Assembly: GCF_018986435.1 (NCBI RefSeq)
Contig: NZ_JAHMIN010000033.1
Coordinates: forward strand, 1 to 64,000
Length of the DNA stretch: 64,000 nucleotides
Reading direction: 5' to 3'
From: Hahella sp. HN01
Lineage (GTDB): Bacteria > Pseudomonadota > Gammaproteobacteria > Pseudomonadales > Oleiphilaceae
In this document: positions 1-9,359 of the stretch, in pieces
Position numbering within the stretch: the stretch's first letter is position 1
Layout: each line of letters starts with the position of its first letter
Notes under the pieces: model-generated
Database searches by the model: none
What the model was told of the DNA's origin: nothing
What the model saw: the letters and a program-made list of their open reading frames with translations, nothing else
Made by a program: the position numbers and the translations under genes

Positions 1-48
1 GGCGTTGGCGTTGGCGTTGGCGTTGGCGTTGGCGTTGGCGTTGGCGTT
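1..48. repeat. Perfect hexanucleotide tandem repeat, 8 copies of GGCGTT (ACGCCA on the coding strand)
   Basis: Bases 1-48 are eight exact copies of GGCGTT and probably continue beyond the window. Read in the frame of the hybrid kinase they give alternating Thr-Pro residues from about residue 1307. Gain or loss of units would lengthen or shorten the linker by two residues without shifting the frame. Confidence 0.95.
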
Positions 49-3000
49 GATTCCAGTGAGCTATCCCAGCCCGTTTGTTCTATCAATACTTCCAGTAGAT
101 GATCAAAGTCGAAGGGTTTGCCGACATGCTCGTTCATCCCCACGGAGAGGGCCGCCTCACGATCTGAGGACATGGCATTGGCGGTCATGGCGATAATCGG
201 CAACGCATTCATTTTCAGTTTGCCGCGAATCTCACGGGTGGCGGTATAGCCATCCATGCCCGGCATCTGGATATCCATCAGCACCGCATCAAACATCGAC
301 TCCGCGCTCTGTATCGCCGCCACCGCTTCCAGACCGTCCCCGGCAATGCTTACATTCGCCCCTTCGCTCTGCAGCAGCTCCATGGCCACTTGCTGATTGG
401 TCGGGTTGTCCTCAACCAGCAAGATGGTCATCCCATGCAGGCGTTTACCCGCGGCTGCACCGTTGACGCGATTGCGGGAGCGATCCAACTTCAGGGTATC
501 CGAGGCGGCGTCAAGAATCATGGAGGCGGTCACGGGTTTGGTGAGATAACCGTCAATCGTGTTCGGCGAAGACAGGCGACGACGCTCCATCTCATCACGG
601 GCCTGAGCGCTCACCATCATGATCAGCGGCGCCTGGCCCGCCGGATATTGCGCCTTGATCAGCTCTGCGGCCCGCCAGCCATCCATGCCGGGCATCATCC
701 AGTCCATCAGCACCAGGTTGTAAGGCGTGGCGAAATCCGCCGCCTCCATTAACTTGTCGACGCCCTCCTCGCCGCTGACTGCGATCTCCACCGTCCAGCC
801 AAACGATTCAATCACGCCTCTGAGCACTTCTCTGGCGCTGGCGTTATCATCCACCACCAACACACGCAGCCGTTTAGGCAGACTGCAGGCTTTTTTCGCC
901 GCATTCCATGGCTGCGCCCGGAGACAAGAGATAGAAAAGCGGAACAGGCTGCCCTCGCCTTCCTTGCTTTCCGCTGTAATTTCCCCCCCCATCAAACGCA
1001 CCAGACGCCGACAGATAGCCAATCCCAGACCCGCGCCGCCGAAGCGCCGGGCGGTTGACGCCTCCGCCTGCGTGAAGCCTTCGAAGATGCGCTGCAACTG
1101 CTCTGGAGAGATGCCGATACCGGTGTCGCGCACAGCGAATGACAAAACCAGATTATCGTCTTGCGCAGACTCCAGTCTGACGGCAATCTCCACTTCGCCC
1201 TGCTCCGTGAACTTCACGGCATTGCCCGCCAGGTTAATCAGAATCTGCTGTAAACGCAGGCCATCCAGCTCCAGCCAGTCAGGAATTTTCGGATCAACGT
1301 CGAACAGCACCTCCAGCGGTTTATCGCCGATATTGGCAGTGATAATGACCGCCACATCCTGCAGCAGCTTATCCAGACTGCAGGGTTCCAAATCCAGGGT
1401 CAGTTTGCCGGCTTCGATTTTAGAGAAGTCCAGAATGTCGTTAAGAATGCCCAGCAAAGCCCGGGCGGAAGACTCCGCCTTCTGCACATAGTCTCGCTGA
1501 CGCTCTTCCAGATCGGTGCGCTTGAGTAAGTTGACCATCCCCAGAATCGCGTTCATGGGGGTACGGATTTCGTGGCTCATATTGGCCAGAAATTCCGATT
1601 TCGCATTGCTGGCTTTATCCGCCATGGCCTTGGCTTCACGCAGACGCTGTTCGTACTCACGCTGTTCCGTGATATCTCGGTTGACGCCAAGCACCAATAT
1701 CGGTTTACCCAGATCATTGAATTCCACCACCGCGGCGGCCTGCACATAGCGCACTTCTCCACTGGGGCGCACGATACGATAAATGGGGTCATATACACCC
1801 TCGCCCGCCAGCGCCGCCTCCAGCTTCGCCACCGTGGTCGCTTCGTCCTCCGGATGCAGCGCATTGCGCCAGTGGCGATGGCTAAGACCGCCTTTATTCA
1901 ATTCATAGGGAGCTTGGTAGATCTCGAACATCTGCCGGTTCCAGGTGAGTGTGTCGCTCTCCAGGTCCCAGGTCCAGATTCCCAGCTCAGCCACTTCCGC
2001 CGCTTTCAGCAGCTGATCGCGCATGGAAGTCAGATTACGTCTGTCCTGCACCTGCCGGGAGATATCCGTGGCGACGCCAAGGTAGCCGCTGGTCCGGTTA
2101 TTTTCATCGCGCAGCTCGGTCACAGAGAGTTGCACAGGAAAACGGGAACCGTCTTTACGCACATAAGTCCATTCGTGTTCATTGGGCAGGCCGCGCTTGG
2201 TCTTGGCGATGAATACCTCAAAGCCCGGCGCCAGTTTCTCATCCAGTTCTTCGGAAAACTCCCGCGCCCGCGCCGCCACTTCCTCCCGCAAATGGAAAAC
2301 CGCAGGCGTTCTTTTGCCCACCATTTCCTTCGTGCTGTATCCCAGCATGCGCTCCGCAGCGGGATTAAAAAGCGTGATCACGCCCTCCAGGTCCGTGGCG
2401 ATAATCGCATTGCCGGCATTGTTGAGAATCGCCTGTTGCAGCGCCAGATAGCGCTGTATTTCCGCCGTCCGCGCCTCGACCTGACGTTCCAGAGACGCAT
2501 TCAATTCGCGAATTTGATTCTCTATGGAGATCTGGCGGCTGATATCGCGAATCGTCTTGGCGGCGCCGACAATCTCTCCATCCGCGTTTCTGATCGGCGA
2601 TACGGACACCGACACTTCCACCATCCGGCCATTCTTGCATTTACGCTGAGTATTGAAGGGTTTCACAGGTTCACCCTCTCCAATCATGCGCAAGATATTT
2701 TCTTCTTCCGCCACTCTCTCCGACGGCACAGTGAGCTTTTGTACGAAACGCCCAATCGCCTCATCGCGACGAAAGCCGAACATCAATTCGGCGCCCCGAT
2801 TCCAATCCGTAATGACGCCGTCCAGATCCATCCCCAAAACCGCATCCTGGGCGCTCTCCACAATCGCCGCCAATCGCGCCTGCCCGGCGCTGACCAGTTG
2901 CCGCTGCCGCATGTTCAGCCAATAGAGGTACAAGAAGCCGCCGACCACCGCCATACCGCCAAGCAAAGCCAGCATGATATTCGAAACGATACGCCCAACT

Positions 3001-3965
3001 CGTTTCTCAGCCATCTCCTGAGGGTAGGTAATGTAGAGCTTTAGAAAGCGGTCCGGCTGCCCCTCCTGCAAAGGCAGATCCCGACTCGTTACCAGTAATC
3101 GGCCCTCCTCTTCTCCTTCAAATAAAGACATGGCGCCGAACAAGTCAGCATCGACCTGCTCCTGTGTAAATTCATCCTCCCAGACATGTCGCCTGCCCAG
3201 GTCGAACCCGAACGTTTTGTTATCATCAGGATGAATCAAAAAGTCGCCGGCCTGATTAGTGAGGTAAATGTTATATCCCGGCGGCGTCTGCTCCGTAATG
3301 TCGGCAAACATGAACTCCGTGCTCATATTGATCACCAGAACGCCGAACACAGAGCCGGCGGAGTTAATAACCGGAGTCGCCACCCTGATTGTCGGCACAT
3401 GCGGCCATTGCACCATCCCGTATTCACGATTCAGGTTCAGGTCTGACACATACAAAGAGCCGGGCGGAATCAAAATCGCCTCTTGGAAGTAGCCTTGTTG
3501 CGCTTTCGGCTGCAGCTCGTCATCCGAGACAATCTCTGGAAGCTCACCGATGCGGTCGACCCTGACGATCTCCCTGCCGCCGTCCGCAACGCCAATTAAA
3601 CGCACCTGAGTGACCTCGGGATGAGTCACCACATAGCCGGAGAAAATCGTATTCAAGCGCCGCCGCCACAGCGCCAGGGAACTATCTTCCCTGACATCGT
3701 AGCCATCGTTTTCCGAAGCGCGCACGATGCCTTGAATGGGAGGAGTGAAGAGGAGAAAGCGCACATCGTGGGAAAGCCCTTCCAGTCGCTGGGTGAACTT
3801 CTCCGAACGGAAAGCAATCTGCGCCTGCATCAGTGAGTCCGTTTCCGCATAAAGCCGGCGACGCTCAACGCCGATACTGATGTAAATTACAAGCAGACAG
3901 ACGCCGACAACGACTATCAGCGCAGATAGGATTCGCCATTGAGCTGAGGAGGATTTCCCTGACAT
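1..3965 (-). CDS. Hybrid sensor histidine kinase (Cache-like sensor, 3 PAS, HisKA, HATPase, 2 REC), 3' end outside window
   Basis: A membrane sensor kinase of at least 1321 residues that should autophosphorylate and relay phosphate through its own receivers. A membrane helix lies at about residues 12-31 and a second at about 320-345, with a periplasmic Cache-like region between. Three PAS modules follow (about 360-480, 510-630, 640-760). The H-box NMSHEIRTPMNAIL puts the phosphorylated His at 798; the N box is near 912 and the G boxes (DTGIGI, GGAGLGLAI) near 950-985. Receiver 1 has its Asp at 1088 (LMDWMMPGMDG), receiver 2 at 1231 (LMDIQMPGMDG). After receiver 2 comes a Thr-Pro run reaching the window edge; an Hpt domain beyond it is likely but unseen. 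The ATG at 3965 precedes a typical signal anchor. The signal it senses is unknown. Confidence 0.93.
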   Translation of the reverse strand, partial: MSGKSSSAQWRILSALIVVVGVCLLVIYISIGVERRRLYAETDSLMQAQIAFRSEKFTQRLEGLSHDVRFLLFTPPIQGIVRASENDGYDVREDSSLALWRRRLNTIFSGYVVTHPEVTQVRLIGVADGGREIVRVDRIGELPEIVSDDELQPKAQQGYFQEAILIPPGSLYVSDLNLNREYGMVQWPHVPTIRVATPVINSAGSVFGVLVINMSTEFMFADITEQTPPGYNIYLTNQAGDFLIHPDDNKTFGFDLGRRHVWEDEFTQEQVDADLFGAMSLFEGEEEGRLLVTSRDLPLQEGQPDRFLKLYITYPQEMAEKRVGRIVSNIMLALLGGMAVVGGFLYLYWLNMRQRQLVSAGQARLAAIVESAQDAVLGMDLDGVITDWNRGAELMFGFRRDEAIGRFVQKLTVPSERVAEEENILRMIGEGEPVKPFNTQRKCKNGRMVEVSVSVSPIRNADGEIVGAAKTIRDISRQISIENQIRELNASLERQVEARTAEIQRYLALQQAILNNAGNAIIATDLEGVITLFNPAAERMLGYSTKEMVGKRTPAVFHLREEVAARAREFSEELDEKLAPGFEVFIAKTKRGLPNEHEWTYVRKDGSRFPVQLSVTELRDENNRTSGYLGVATDISRQVQDRRNLTSMRDQLLKAAEVAELGIWTWDLESDTLTWNRQMFEIYQAPYELNKGGLSHRHWRNALHPEDEATTVAKLEAALAGEGVYDPIYRIVRPSGEVRYVQAAAVVEFNDLGKPILVLGVNRDITEQREYEQRLREAKAMADKASNAKSEFLANMSHEIRTPMNAILGMVNLLKRTDLEERQRDYVQKAESSARALLGILNDILDFSKIEAGKLTLDLEPCSLDKLLQDVAVIITANIGDKPLEVLFDVDPKIPDWLELDGLRLQQILINLAGNAVKFTEQGEVEIAVRLESAQDDNLVLSFAVRDTGIGISPEQLQRIFEGFTQAEASTARRFGGAGLGLAICRRLVRLMGGEITAESKEGEGSLFRFSISCLRAQPWNAAKKACSLPKRLRVLVVDDNASAREVLRGVIESFGWTVEIAVSGEEGVDKLMEAADFATPYNLVLMDWMMPGMDGWRAAELIKAQYPAGQAPLIMMVSAQARDEMERRRLSSPNTIDGYLTKPVTASMILDAASDTLKLDRSRNRVNGAAAGKRLHGMTILLVEDNPTNQQVAMELLQSEGANVSIAGDGLEAVAAIQSAESMFDAVLMDIQMPGMDGYTATREIRGKLKMNALPIIAMTANAMSSDREAALSVGMNEHVGKPFDFDHLLEVLIEQTGWDSSLESTPTPTPTPTPTPTPT

Positions 3966-4188
3966 CCAAGCTCCCGTCGCCTGTTCGGCGGGCCCGAACA
4001 AGCGCCGCCGCCAATGGCCAGCCGCCTCCTCGCGCCAGAATGAGAAGCCGCCCCGCCAGGATTTATGACGACGCCGCTTTTTATCTATAAGAGATTAGCT
4101 GAAAAATCAGGACTACGCGGGTTCGTGTTTAGTCGCTTTGTTACGGCGTCACGGCTCTCCTGCATTAAAGCCACGAAAAGTGAGCTTT

Positions 4189-4599
4189 TTAGTACGCTTT
4201 TTTTGTTGGGAGTATCGACTTCATGACTATAAGCGCGCCAATATATAAAGCAGTGGCGCTATAGAGCGCAATGGTATAGCCATGCATGAAGCATATTTCT
4301 ACAGTAAAGTTATTTATCCCCCACTGCGCCCCGAACCATCCAAGCATTACTAACGAAAAGGCAATCGCCAGGATTGTACGTCGCTCCCATAATGACGATA
4401 TTGAGGCCAAATAGTATTTCTTCCTCCTACTCCAACTGAAAGTCGTAATAGCGTAAAAGAAGTATACGAATATGCTTGCCACCAACGGCGCAGATAATAT
4501 GTCCAGTATTCCAAACGGGATATTGTACTTAGTCATCCAATACACTAGCGTGATGGAAGCTAAAACCCAAATGACAATTTTTAAAAATGTACGAGGCAT
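4189..4599 (-). CDS. Hypothetical small membrane protein, about four membrane helices
   Basis: A 136-residue protein, family not recognised. Hydrophobic stretches fall near residues 5-24, 31-52, 73-93 and 104-127, with a basic loop (SRRKKYY) between helices 2 and 3 and a Lys-rich tail. A longer GTG start at 4641 exists, but the ATG at 4599 has GGGAGA a few bases upstream and is preferred. Local GC is only about 43%, well below flanking genes, and it is a single gene with no clear partner. This suggests recent acquisition or a poorly conserved accessory gene. Confidence 0.6.
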   Translation of the reverse strand: MPRTFLKIVIWVLASITLVYWMTKYNIPFGILDILSAPLVASIFVYFFYAITTFSWSRRKKYYLASISSLWERRTILAIAFSLVMLGWFGAQWGINNFTVEICFMHGYTIALYSATALYIGALIVMKSILPTKKAY

Positions 4600-4734
4600 T
4601 TTTCTCCCTGCATTTATTACTCTAATATAATGACCCTCCACGCCTATAAATAACGGAAATTCTTGGCGCGCACATACACCGAATACAATATCCCGGTCGA
4701 TTAGCGCAAAGACGATAGATCAAAGGAAAGCTCT

Positions 4735-5082
4735 ATGAAAGTAATATCAAAAGAAAACGCCGAGCATTACATCTGGGGAGAACGCTGCGACGGCTGGCAT
4801 CTGGTTAAAAGTCCAACCTTAAGCGTCATCCAGGAACGAGTTCCCAGCGGCTGCTCGGAAGTGCGCCACCTGCATCAAAAGTCGGAACAGTTCTTCTTCA
4901 TCCTGTCCGGCGTTGCGACGCTGGAGGTCAGCGGAGAAACCTATACCCTGCATCCTCACCAGGGCAAGCATGTCCCCGCCGGCGCGCCTCATCAACTAAG
5001 GAACGAGTCAACAGAGGACTTAATTTTCACGGTAACCTCAACCCCGCCCAGCCATGGGGATCGGATTGAGCAGAATAAATAG
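4735..5082 (+). CDS. Cupin domain protein
   Basis: A 115-residue single-domain cupin. Cupin motif 1 is seen as RHLHQKSEQFFFILSG near residues 44-59 (two His and one Glu as likely metal ligands), and motif 2 as HVPAGAPHQLRN near 79-90 with a further His. This is the usual size for a small mononuclear cupin, and several ligands are in place, so metal binding is likely. The substrate cannot be told from sequence. The ATG follows AAAGGAAAG. It stands alone between two low-GC genes. Confidence 0.85.
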   Translation: MKVISKENAEHYIWGERCDGWHLVKSPTLSVIQERVPSGCSEVRHLHQKSEQFFFILSGVATLEVSGETYTLHPHQGKHVPAGAPHQLRNESTEDLIFTVTSTPPSHGDRIEQNK

Positions 5083-5279
5083 AGGGAACGGTCAGCAAGG
5101 CAAGGGATATTTCACCTGCCTCTGTGCGAGCCTTCAACATAATTATAGAGATACTGCGCATCTGTCTCCTCAGATTATCGCAAACGTTCCATAGAAATAC
5201 GCCACCCCAGTTTTAGCGCATCAAATAGATCAAACTTAGATCGCCGGCATTGAATTAATATTCCAACGGAGAACATGAA

Positions 5280-5594
5280 ATGAGCTGGTATGCAGTCAAG
5301 AGCCTTTACCATTTTGGAATCAAGGAGTCAGGCAAAAATATTTACGAAGAACGCATCGTATGTTTTAAAGCGAAGAATTTCGATTCCGCTCACGCAAAAG
5401 CCTTAAAGGAAGCTGAGAAATACGCAAAGGACTGCAACTTCGAGTTACACCCGGAGCAAAATGCTTATAAACAAGACGGAAAAAAACTGAGAAACGGGTA
5501 TGAAATATGGTCTGTATTATATGAGTCAGACCTGGACCTGGAGGCTTTCTATAATGAGCACTATCTCAAGTATGACTACAATCCCGATTCCTAA
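5280..5594 (+). CDS. DUF4288-like small protein
   Basis: A 104-residue soluble protein opening SWYAVKSLYHFGI, with the alternating beta pattern and the EERIVCFKAKNFDSAHAKALKEAEKYA segment split around residues 23-49 that is typical of DUF4288. Function unknown. The ATG is preceded by ACGGAG about nine bases upstream. GC is about 40% over much of the gene, clearly below the window average, so recent transfer is possible. No operon partner. Confidence 0.6.
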   Translation: MSWYAVKSLYHFGIKESGKNIYEERIVCFKAKNFDSAHAKALKEAEKYAKDCNFELHPEQNAYKQDGKKLRNGYEIWSVLYESDLDLEAFYNEHYLKYDYNPDS

Positions 5595-5689
5595 AGCGCT
5601 TCACACAAGAGTTTAAAGGGCCGCATACAAAGTATTGCTCACGCCCCAACCATAAGTGCGCCCCTGTCGTCAGGCTTATTAAGCCCTCC

Positions 5690-6286
5690 TCACTCCGGCT
5701 TCCGATAAGCCATGACCTGACAATATTTCCGATAGGCCAGGTCGCGACACTCTTCCTCTGGGGTCAGCATATCCGGTTGAATGCCGGTGAGTTCCATCAG
5801 ACGGCGCTCCAGTTCAGATTGCGCCTCAATGTCGCCCTCATGGGAGATATGTCTGACGGTAATGCCTTCACGTTGCAGAGCATAGGCGATCAGCAGGCTA
5901 CGGTGGCAGCTGGCGGGGTCTTTCTCGGCGCACATCAGGGCGATGCGAAAGCCTTTATCCATTCCGTCTTTCAGTCTTTCCACCCCACTCTGAAACAAAT
6001 CGGATTGAATCAGGCGGTCAAACTGCACCTGTCGGCTTTCGTCGTAGTGGGCCGGGTCTTTGGAACGCGGTCCCAATTCCTCGCCAAGATAGACGTAACG
6101 TAATCCATGCTCCTTGAGGTGCTGGATCAAGGTTTCCCGATGGTAGTCGTGAAAGGCGCGACTATATGGCACAGAACGAACATCAGCGACCACGTCGATA
6201 CGATGGTTCTGCAACTGGCTGATAAAGACGGCTACCGGTTTGGTGGCGTAACCAATGCTGTAAAGAGAAGGCGTTGAGGCGCTCAT
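5690..6286 (-). CDS. DUF488 family protein
   Basis: A 198-residue cytosolic protein. It starts with the family hallmark YSIGYATKPVAVFISQL, followed by DVRSVPYSR near residues 35-43, and carries the CAEKDPASCHRSLLIA motif near 118-133 whose two Cys and His are conserved in DUF488. The biochemical role of this family is not settled. Its ATG overlaps the stop codon of the upstream DHH phosphoesterase by four bases (6283-6286), so the two are translationally coupled and probably work in a common process. Confidence 0.87.
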   Translation of the reverse strand: MSASTPSLYSIGYATKPVAVFISQLQNHRIDVVADVRSVPYSRAFHDYHRETLIQHLKEHGLRYVYLGEELGPRSKDPAHYDESRQVQFDRLIQSDLFQSGVERLKDGMDKGFRIALMCAEKDPASCHRSLLIAYALQREGITVRHISHEGDIEAQSELERRLMELTGIQPDMLTPEEECRDLAYRKYCQVMAYRKPE

Positions 6287-7146
6287 TCCGATGTGACTTT
6301 CGTCGGCTCCAAAGTCAACCAGCGTTCATCTATCCGAGTGGAGAAGCCCGCTGCGCGCGGATGTCCGCCGCCGCCGAACTTTATCGCCACGTCCGCTACA
6401 TTGACGCCATCTTCCGTGGATCGTAGCGACCAGCCGCGTTTACCGCCTTTATCACTATACCCTGCCGCGAAGGGATGCCCTTGCGCCAGCACATTGAGCA
6501 ACTCACTGGTCACCGCTAGTGGACAGTTAACAATAGGCACCGCATAGCCGGCGATTTCCCCCATCACCGCTCGTGCCTTGTAATACTCGATCATCTGTTC
6601 ACGAAACCGGTTAATGGCGCGTCCCTCGTCCGCCAGACGCGACAAGGCCGCCCCTGACTGCGCCAGCTCATCCCATACCTCAAAGTCCTTGGGATAAGAC
6701 ATCAGCGCCGCATTGACGTCACGGCTGTCAGCGATGCGCCACTGCCAAAGGTCGCGGTCCTGAATCATCGCCAGCAAAGCTGGAGGCGGGTCTTCGTGAA
6801 AATACTCCCAGGCGATTACCGCGCCAGAGCGGCTCATATCAAAAGTCAGACTCAAATTCGGGCATTCCTGATCCAACCCGGCGACCTCTTCCGCCGCGCT
6901 GATATGGTGATCCAGCACGATAACGGCGTCAGCGCTGGCGCACAGTTGCTTCAACGCCTCTCGCTTGTAACAGAAGTCCAGCAGGTAAACGCGCTTGCCC
7001 GCGCAGTCCGGCGGCGGTTCGCCGTGGGTCGCTGCGTAGTAGTCCGCATCCTGTTTATCCAACATTGTCAGACGTCGGTACGCCGCATAAGCCGCGCCGA
7101 AGCCATCGAGGCAATTGCCATGATAAATTACGAGAGTCTGAGTCAC
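6283..7146 (-). CDS. DHH family phosphoesterase
   Basis: A 287-residue hydrolase expected to cleave phosphodiester bonds with divalent metal help; the natural substrate (nanoRNA, cyclic dinucleotide or another) cannot be assigned. The N-terminal metal motif is YHGNCLDGFGAA at about 8-19, the second is the DHH triad within VIVLDHHIS near 76-84, and the C-terminal DHHA1 segment has FGGGGHPRAAG near 258-268. The start codon is GTG with AGGTGAG a short distance upstream. First gene of a two-gene unit with the DUF488 protein. A similar pair is common in proteobacteria. Confidence 0.85.
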   Translation of the reverse strand: MTQTLVIYHGNCLDGFGAAYAAYRRLTMLDKQDADYYAATHGEPPPDCAGKRVYLLDFCYKREALKQLCASADAVIVLDHHISAAEEVAGLDQECPNLSLTFDMSRSGAVIAWEYFHEDPPPALLAMIQDRDLWQWRIADSRDVNAALMSYPKDFEVWDELAQSGAALSRLADEGRAINRFREQMIEYYKARAVMGEIAGYAVPIVNCPLAVTSELLNVLAQGHPFAAGYSDKGGKRGWSLRSTEDGVNVADVAIKFGGGGHPRAAGFSTRIDERWLTLEPTKVTSE

Positions 7147-7234
7147 CGATCACTCACCTTAACAGTCCTTATAACTGCATATATACGATAAGTTCAGAGG
7201 ACGGCTCAACGCCACTTTCCGGTAAGCCAAAATG

Positions 7235-7270
7235 AAAAAGCCCGACTCTCCTTCAGGAAAGCCGGGCTTT
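7235..7270 (-). terminator. Rho-independent terminator after the PiT transporter gene
   Basis: Arms AAAGCCCG and CGGGCTTT enclose a smaller internal stem. On the minus strand the hairpin is followed by TTTTTCATTTT. It lies 18 bases past the pit stop codon. Confidence 0.8.
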
Positions 7271-7287
7271 CGTAGAGCAGAAACAGC

Positions 7288-8856
7288 CTATGGCAACAGC
7301 ATGCCGCGGATCATGAAATACAACAGGGCCGCCAGCAACGCTGACACAGGCACTGTAATAACCCAGGCGGCCACAATCTTCTTGATGCTGGCGCGCTTGA
7401 CCAGTTCTTCACGATACACATGCTTCAAACGCTTGCGCTCTTCTTTGGTGAGAGGCACGTCTTCTTTGTGCTTTTTGGCCTGCTTCAACATCTGCTTCAT
7501 GTCTTCCACAGACGCTTTTTCGAAGTTGTTCAGGAACTTCTGCAGCTTCTCACGCTCCAGGCCCGCATGTTCATCCAGAATAAGGTGCAGCTGGCTGGCG
7601 TAGTTCACTTTCAGGTATTCCCGCAGGAAGCCCACGCCAAAGACCGCGCCGACAGCGATATGAGTGGAGCTGACCGGCAAGCCCAACTGAGAGGCCACAA
7701 TTACCGTGATCGCCGCGGCCAGCGCGATACAGAAAGCCCGCGTCTTATCCAGCTCGGTGATCTCGTTGCCGACCGTCTTGATCAGCTTTGGTCCGTACAG
7801 CAGCAGACCAATGGAGATACCCAACGCGCCGACCATCATTACCCACAACGGAATGGACGCCTTTTGCACGATACCGTGGTTAACGATAGCGTCATTGATC
7901 GCCGCCAACGGCCCGATTGCGTTGGCCACGTCATTGGCGCCATGGGCGAAGCTCAGCAACGCCGCTGCGAAAATCAAAGGCACAGTGAACAACTTGTTGA
8001 CGCTTTCACGGGTGTTTTCCATTTTCCGTGCGGCGCGGCCCACCAACGGCAACAGCGCAAAATACAGCGCGGCGGCGGCGGCCAGCCCCGCCAGCAAGGC
8101 AGTCATGAAATCCAGCTTGATGATGTTTTTGGTGCCTTTCAACAGCAGGTAAGTGACGAACGCCCACGCCATGATCGCGATAAGAACAGGAACGTAACGA
8201 CGGGCTGCGCCCAGTTTGTCTTCTTCATACAACATGGAGCGCTTGATGAAGTACAGGGTTCCCGCCGCGATAACGCCGCCCAATGCCGGCGAAATGACCC
8301 AGCTGGCTACGATAGCGCCCATTTGTCCCCAGTTCGCAACGCCAAAGCCGCCGGCTGCAACGCCCGCGCCCAGTACGCCGCCAACAATGGAGTGCGTGGT
8401 GGATACCGGCGCGCCCAGGTAGGTCGCCACGTTCAGCCACAGCGCGCCGGCTAACAGCGCAGCCATCATCAGCCAAATAAAGGTGGTTGAATCTTGAATG
8501 AACTCCGGGTTGATAATGCCGTTCTTGATGGTGCTGACTACGTTGCCCCCGGCGACCAGCGCGCCCAGCGCTTCAAATATCGCCGCCAGCGCCAGCGCGC
8601 CCAGCAGAGTGATCGCTTTCGAGCCCACAGCGGGCCCCATATTATTGGCTACGTCGTTGGCGCCGATATTCAACGCCATATAACCACCGATCATAGCGGC
8701 GACTACAAGCAGATATCCTCCCTCAAGATCGCCGATCCGAAGATTGGTGTATATCAGGATGCCCAGAATAAAAAGTAGCGCAATACCAATGCGAGCCAGT
8801 TCTTGCTGCCCACTGGAGGCGGCCTCTTCCAACTGACCCAGGTTGCGAAACTCCAT
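7288..8856 (-). CDS. pit: Low-affinity inorganic phosphate transporter, PiT family
   Basis: A 522-residue inner-membrane phosphate:cation symporter. Both PiT signature repeats are present: IGANDVANNMGPAVGSKA near residues 63-80 and FAHGANDVANAIGPLAAI in the second half, each with the GANDVANA core. About ten to twelve membrane helices are apparent. A charged cytosolic stretch (KKHKEDVPLTKEERKR) lies before the last helix, as in long proteobacterial PiT proteins. GAGGGG precedes the ATG. No PhoU-like DUF47 partner gene is adjacent. It would serve phosphate uptake when Pi is plentiful, complementing the Pst system further right. Confidence 0.93.
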   Translation of the reverse strand: MEFRNLGQLEEAASSGQQELARIGIALLFILGILIYTNLRIGDLEGGYLLVVAAMIGGYMALNIGANDVANNMGPAVGSKAITLLGALALAAIFEALGALVAGGNVVSTIKNGIINPEFIQDSTTFIWLMMAALLAGALWLNVATYLGAPVSTTHSIVGGVLGAGVAAGGFGVANWGQMGAIVASWVISPALGGVIAAGTLYFIKRSMLYEEDKLGAARRYVPVLIAIMAWAFVTYLLLKGTKNIIKLDFMTALLAGLAAAAALYFALLPLVGRAARKMENTRESVNKLFTVPLIFAAALLSFAHGANDVANAIGPLAAINDAIVNHGIVQKASIPLWVMMVGALGISIGLLLYGPKLIKTVGNEITELDKTRAFCIALAAAITVIVASQLGLPVSSTHIAVGAVFGVGFLREYLKVNYASQLHLILDEHAGLEREKLQKFLNNFEKASVEDMKQMLKQAKKHKEDVPLTKEERKRLKHVYREELVKRASIKKIVAAWVITVPVSALLAALLYFMIRGMLLP

Positions 8857-9359
8857 CAGATTTTCCCCTCAGTAAATTTGAAGGCGCAACTTTAACAAAA
8901 CAGTCATCTGATGGACATAGTCCAAAATCGCGGAAATAACGGCTATTAACGGGGAAATTCCTGGAAGATTGATCTGCGTCTCGCCAGGTTATTGATTCAA
9001 CCGATTATTTTGTATACATTAAGCGAGTTCGTGCATCAAGAGAAGGACTGACGTCCTCACCAACCTGCCGACCTGGGCAAGGTGGTGCCAGAACCGTTAC
9101 AGGAAACATTTTGTTTAAGTCATTAATGTCGATTACCAAACGAATTACCAAGGGCATGTTACCAACCGGTAAATAAGCCCCGATCGTTTGCGCCTCTTTA
9201 GGCAATAGACATTAGAAAAAACTCCCACGTGCGGGAATGACTTAATCAAAAGACTGTTTTCCGGGTTCTGAGATGTGGCCATCCTGGCAACTCACAGGCA
9301 AGCCCCACGTCAGTTCTCGCACGTTTTAATCGATAGTATTAACGTGGAGAACCAAGAAC
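8857..9359. other. 503-base gene-free stretch between pit and a small hypothetical gene
   Basis: No convincing protein frame is present; the best minus frame (9005-9205) lacks a ribosome site and family resemblance. It must contain the pit promoter near its left end. Short inverted segments around CACGT and AACGTG occur near 9226-9235 and 9343-9350. No riboswitch or known RNA fold was recognised. Confidence 0.4.

Noticed and set aside
5-196. Plus-strand open frame starting with an Ala-Leu repeat
   Set aside because: It is the complement of the ACGCCA repeat and receiver coding sequence of the hybrid kinase; no ribosome site or family resemblance.
1572-3044. Long plus-strand frame of 490 codons
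   Set aside because: Lies opposite the PAS domains of the hybrid kinase; composition is that of an antisense shadow (His/Arg/Gln-rich), whereas the minus frame has clear PAS and kinase motifs.
4167-4190. Hairpin at the 3' end of the small membrane protein gene
   Set aside because: The stem AAAGCCAC/GTGAGCTTT has a bulge and no adequate T-run on the minus strand; too weak to call.
8870-8930. Pho box upstream of the PiT gene
   Set aside because: One half-site-like CAGTCATCTG is present but no second heptamer at the right spacing.
9005-9205. 66-residue minus frame in the region after pit
   Set aside because: No ribosome site, no resemblance to known proteins, mixed codon use.
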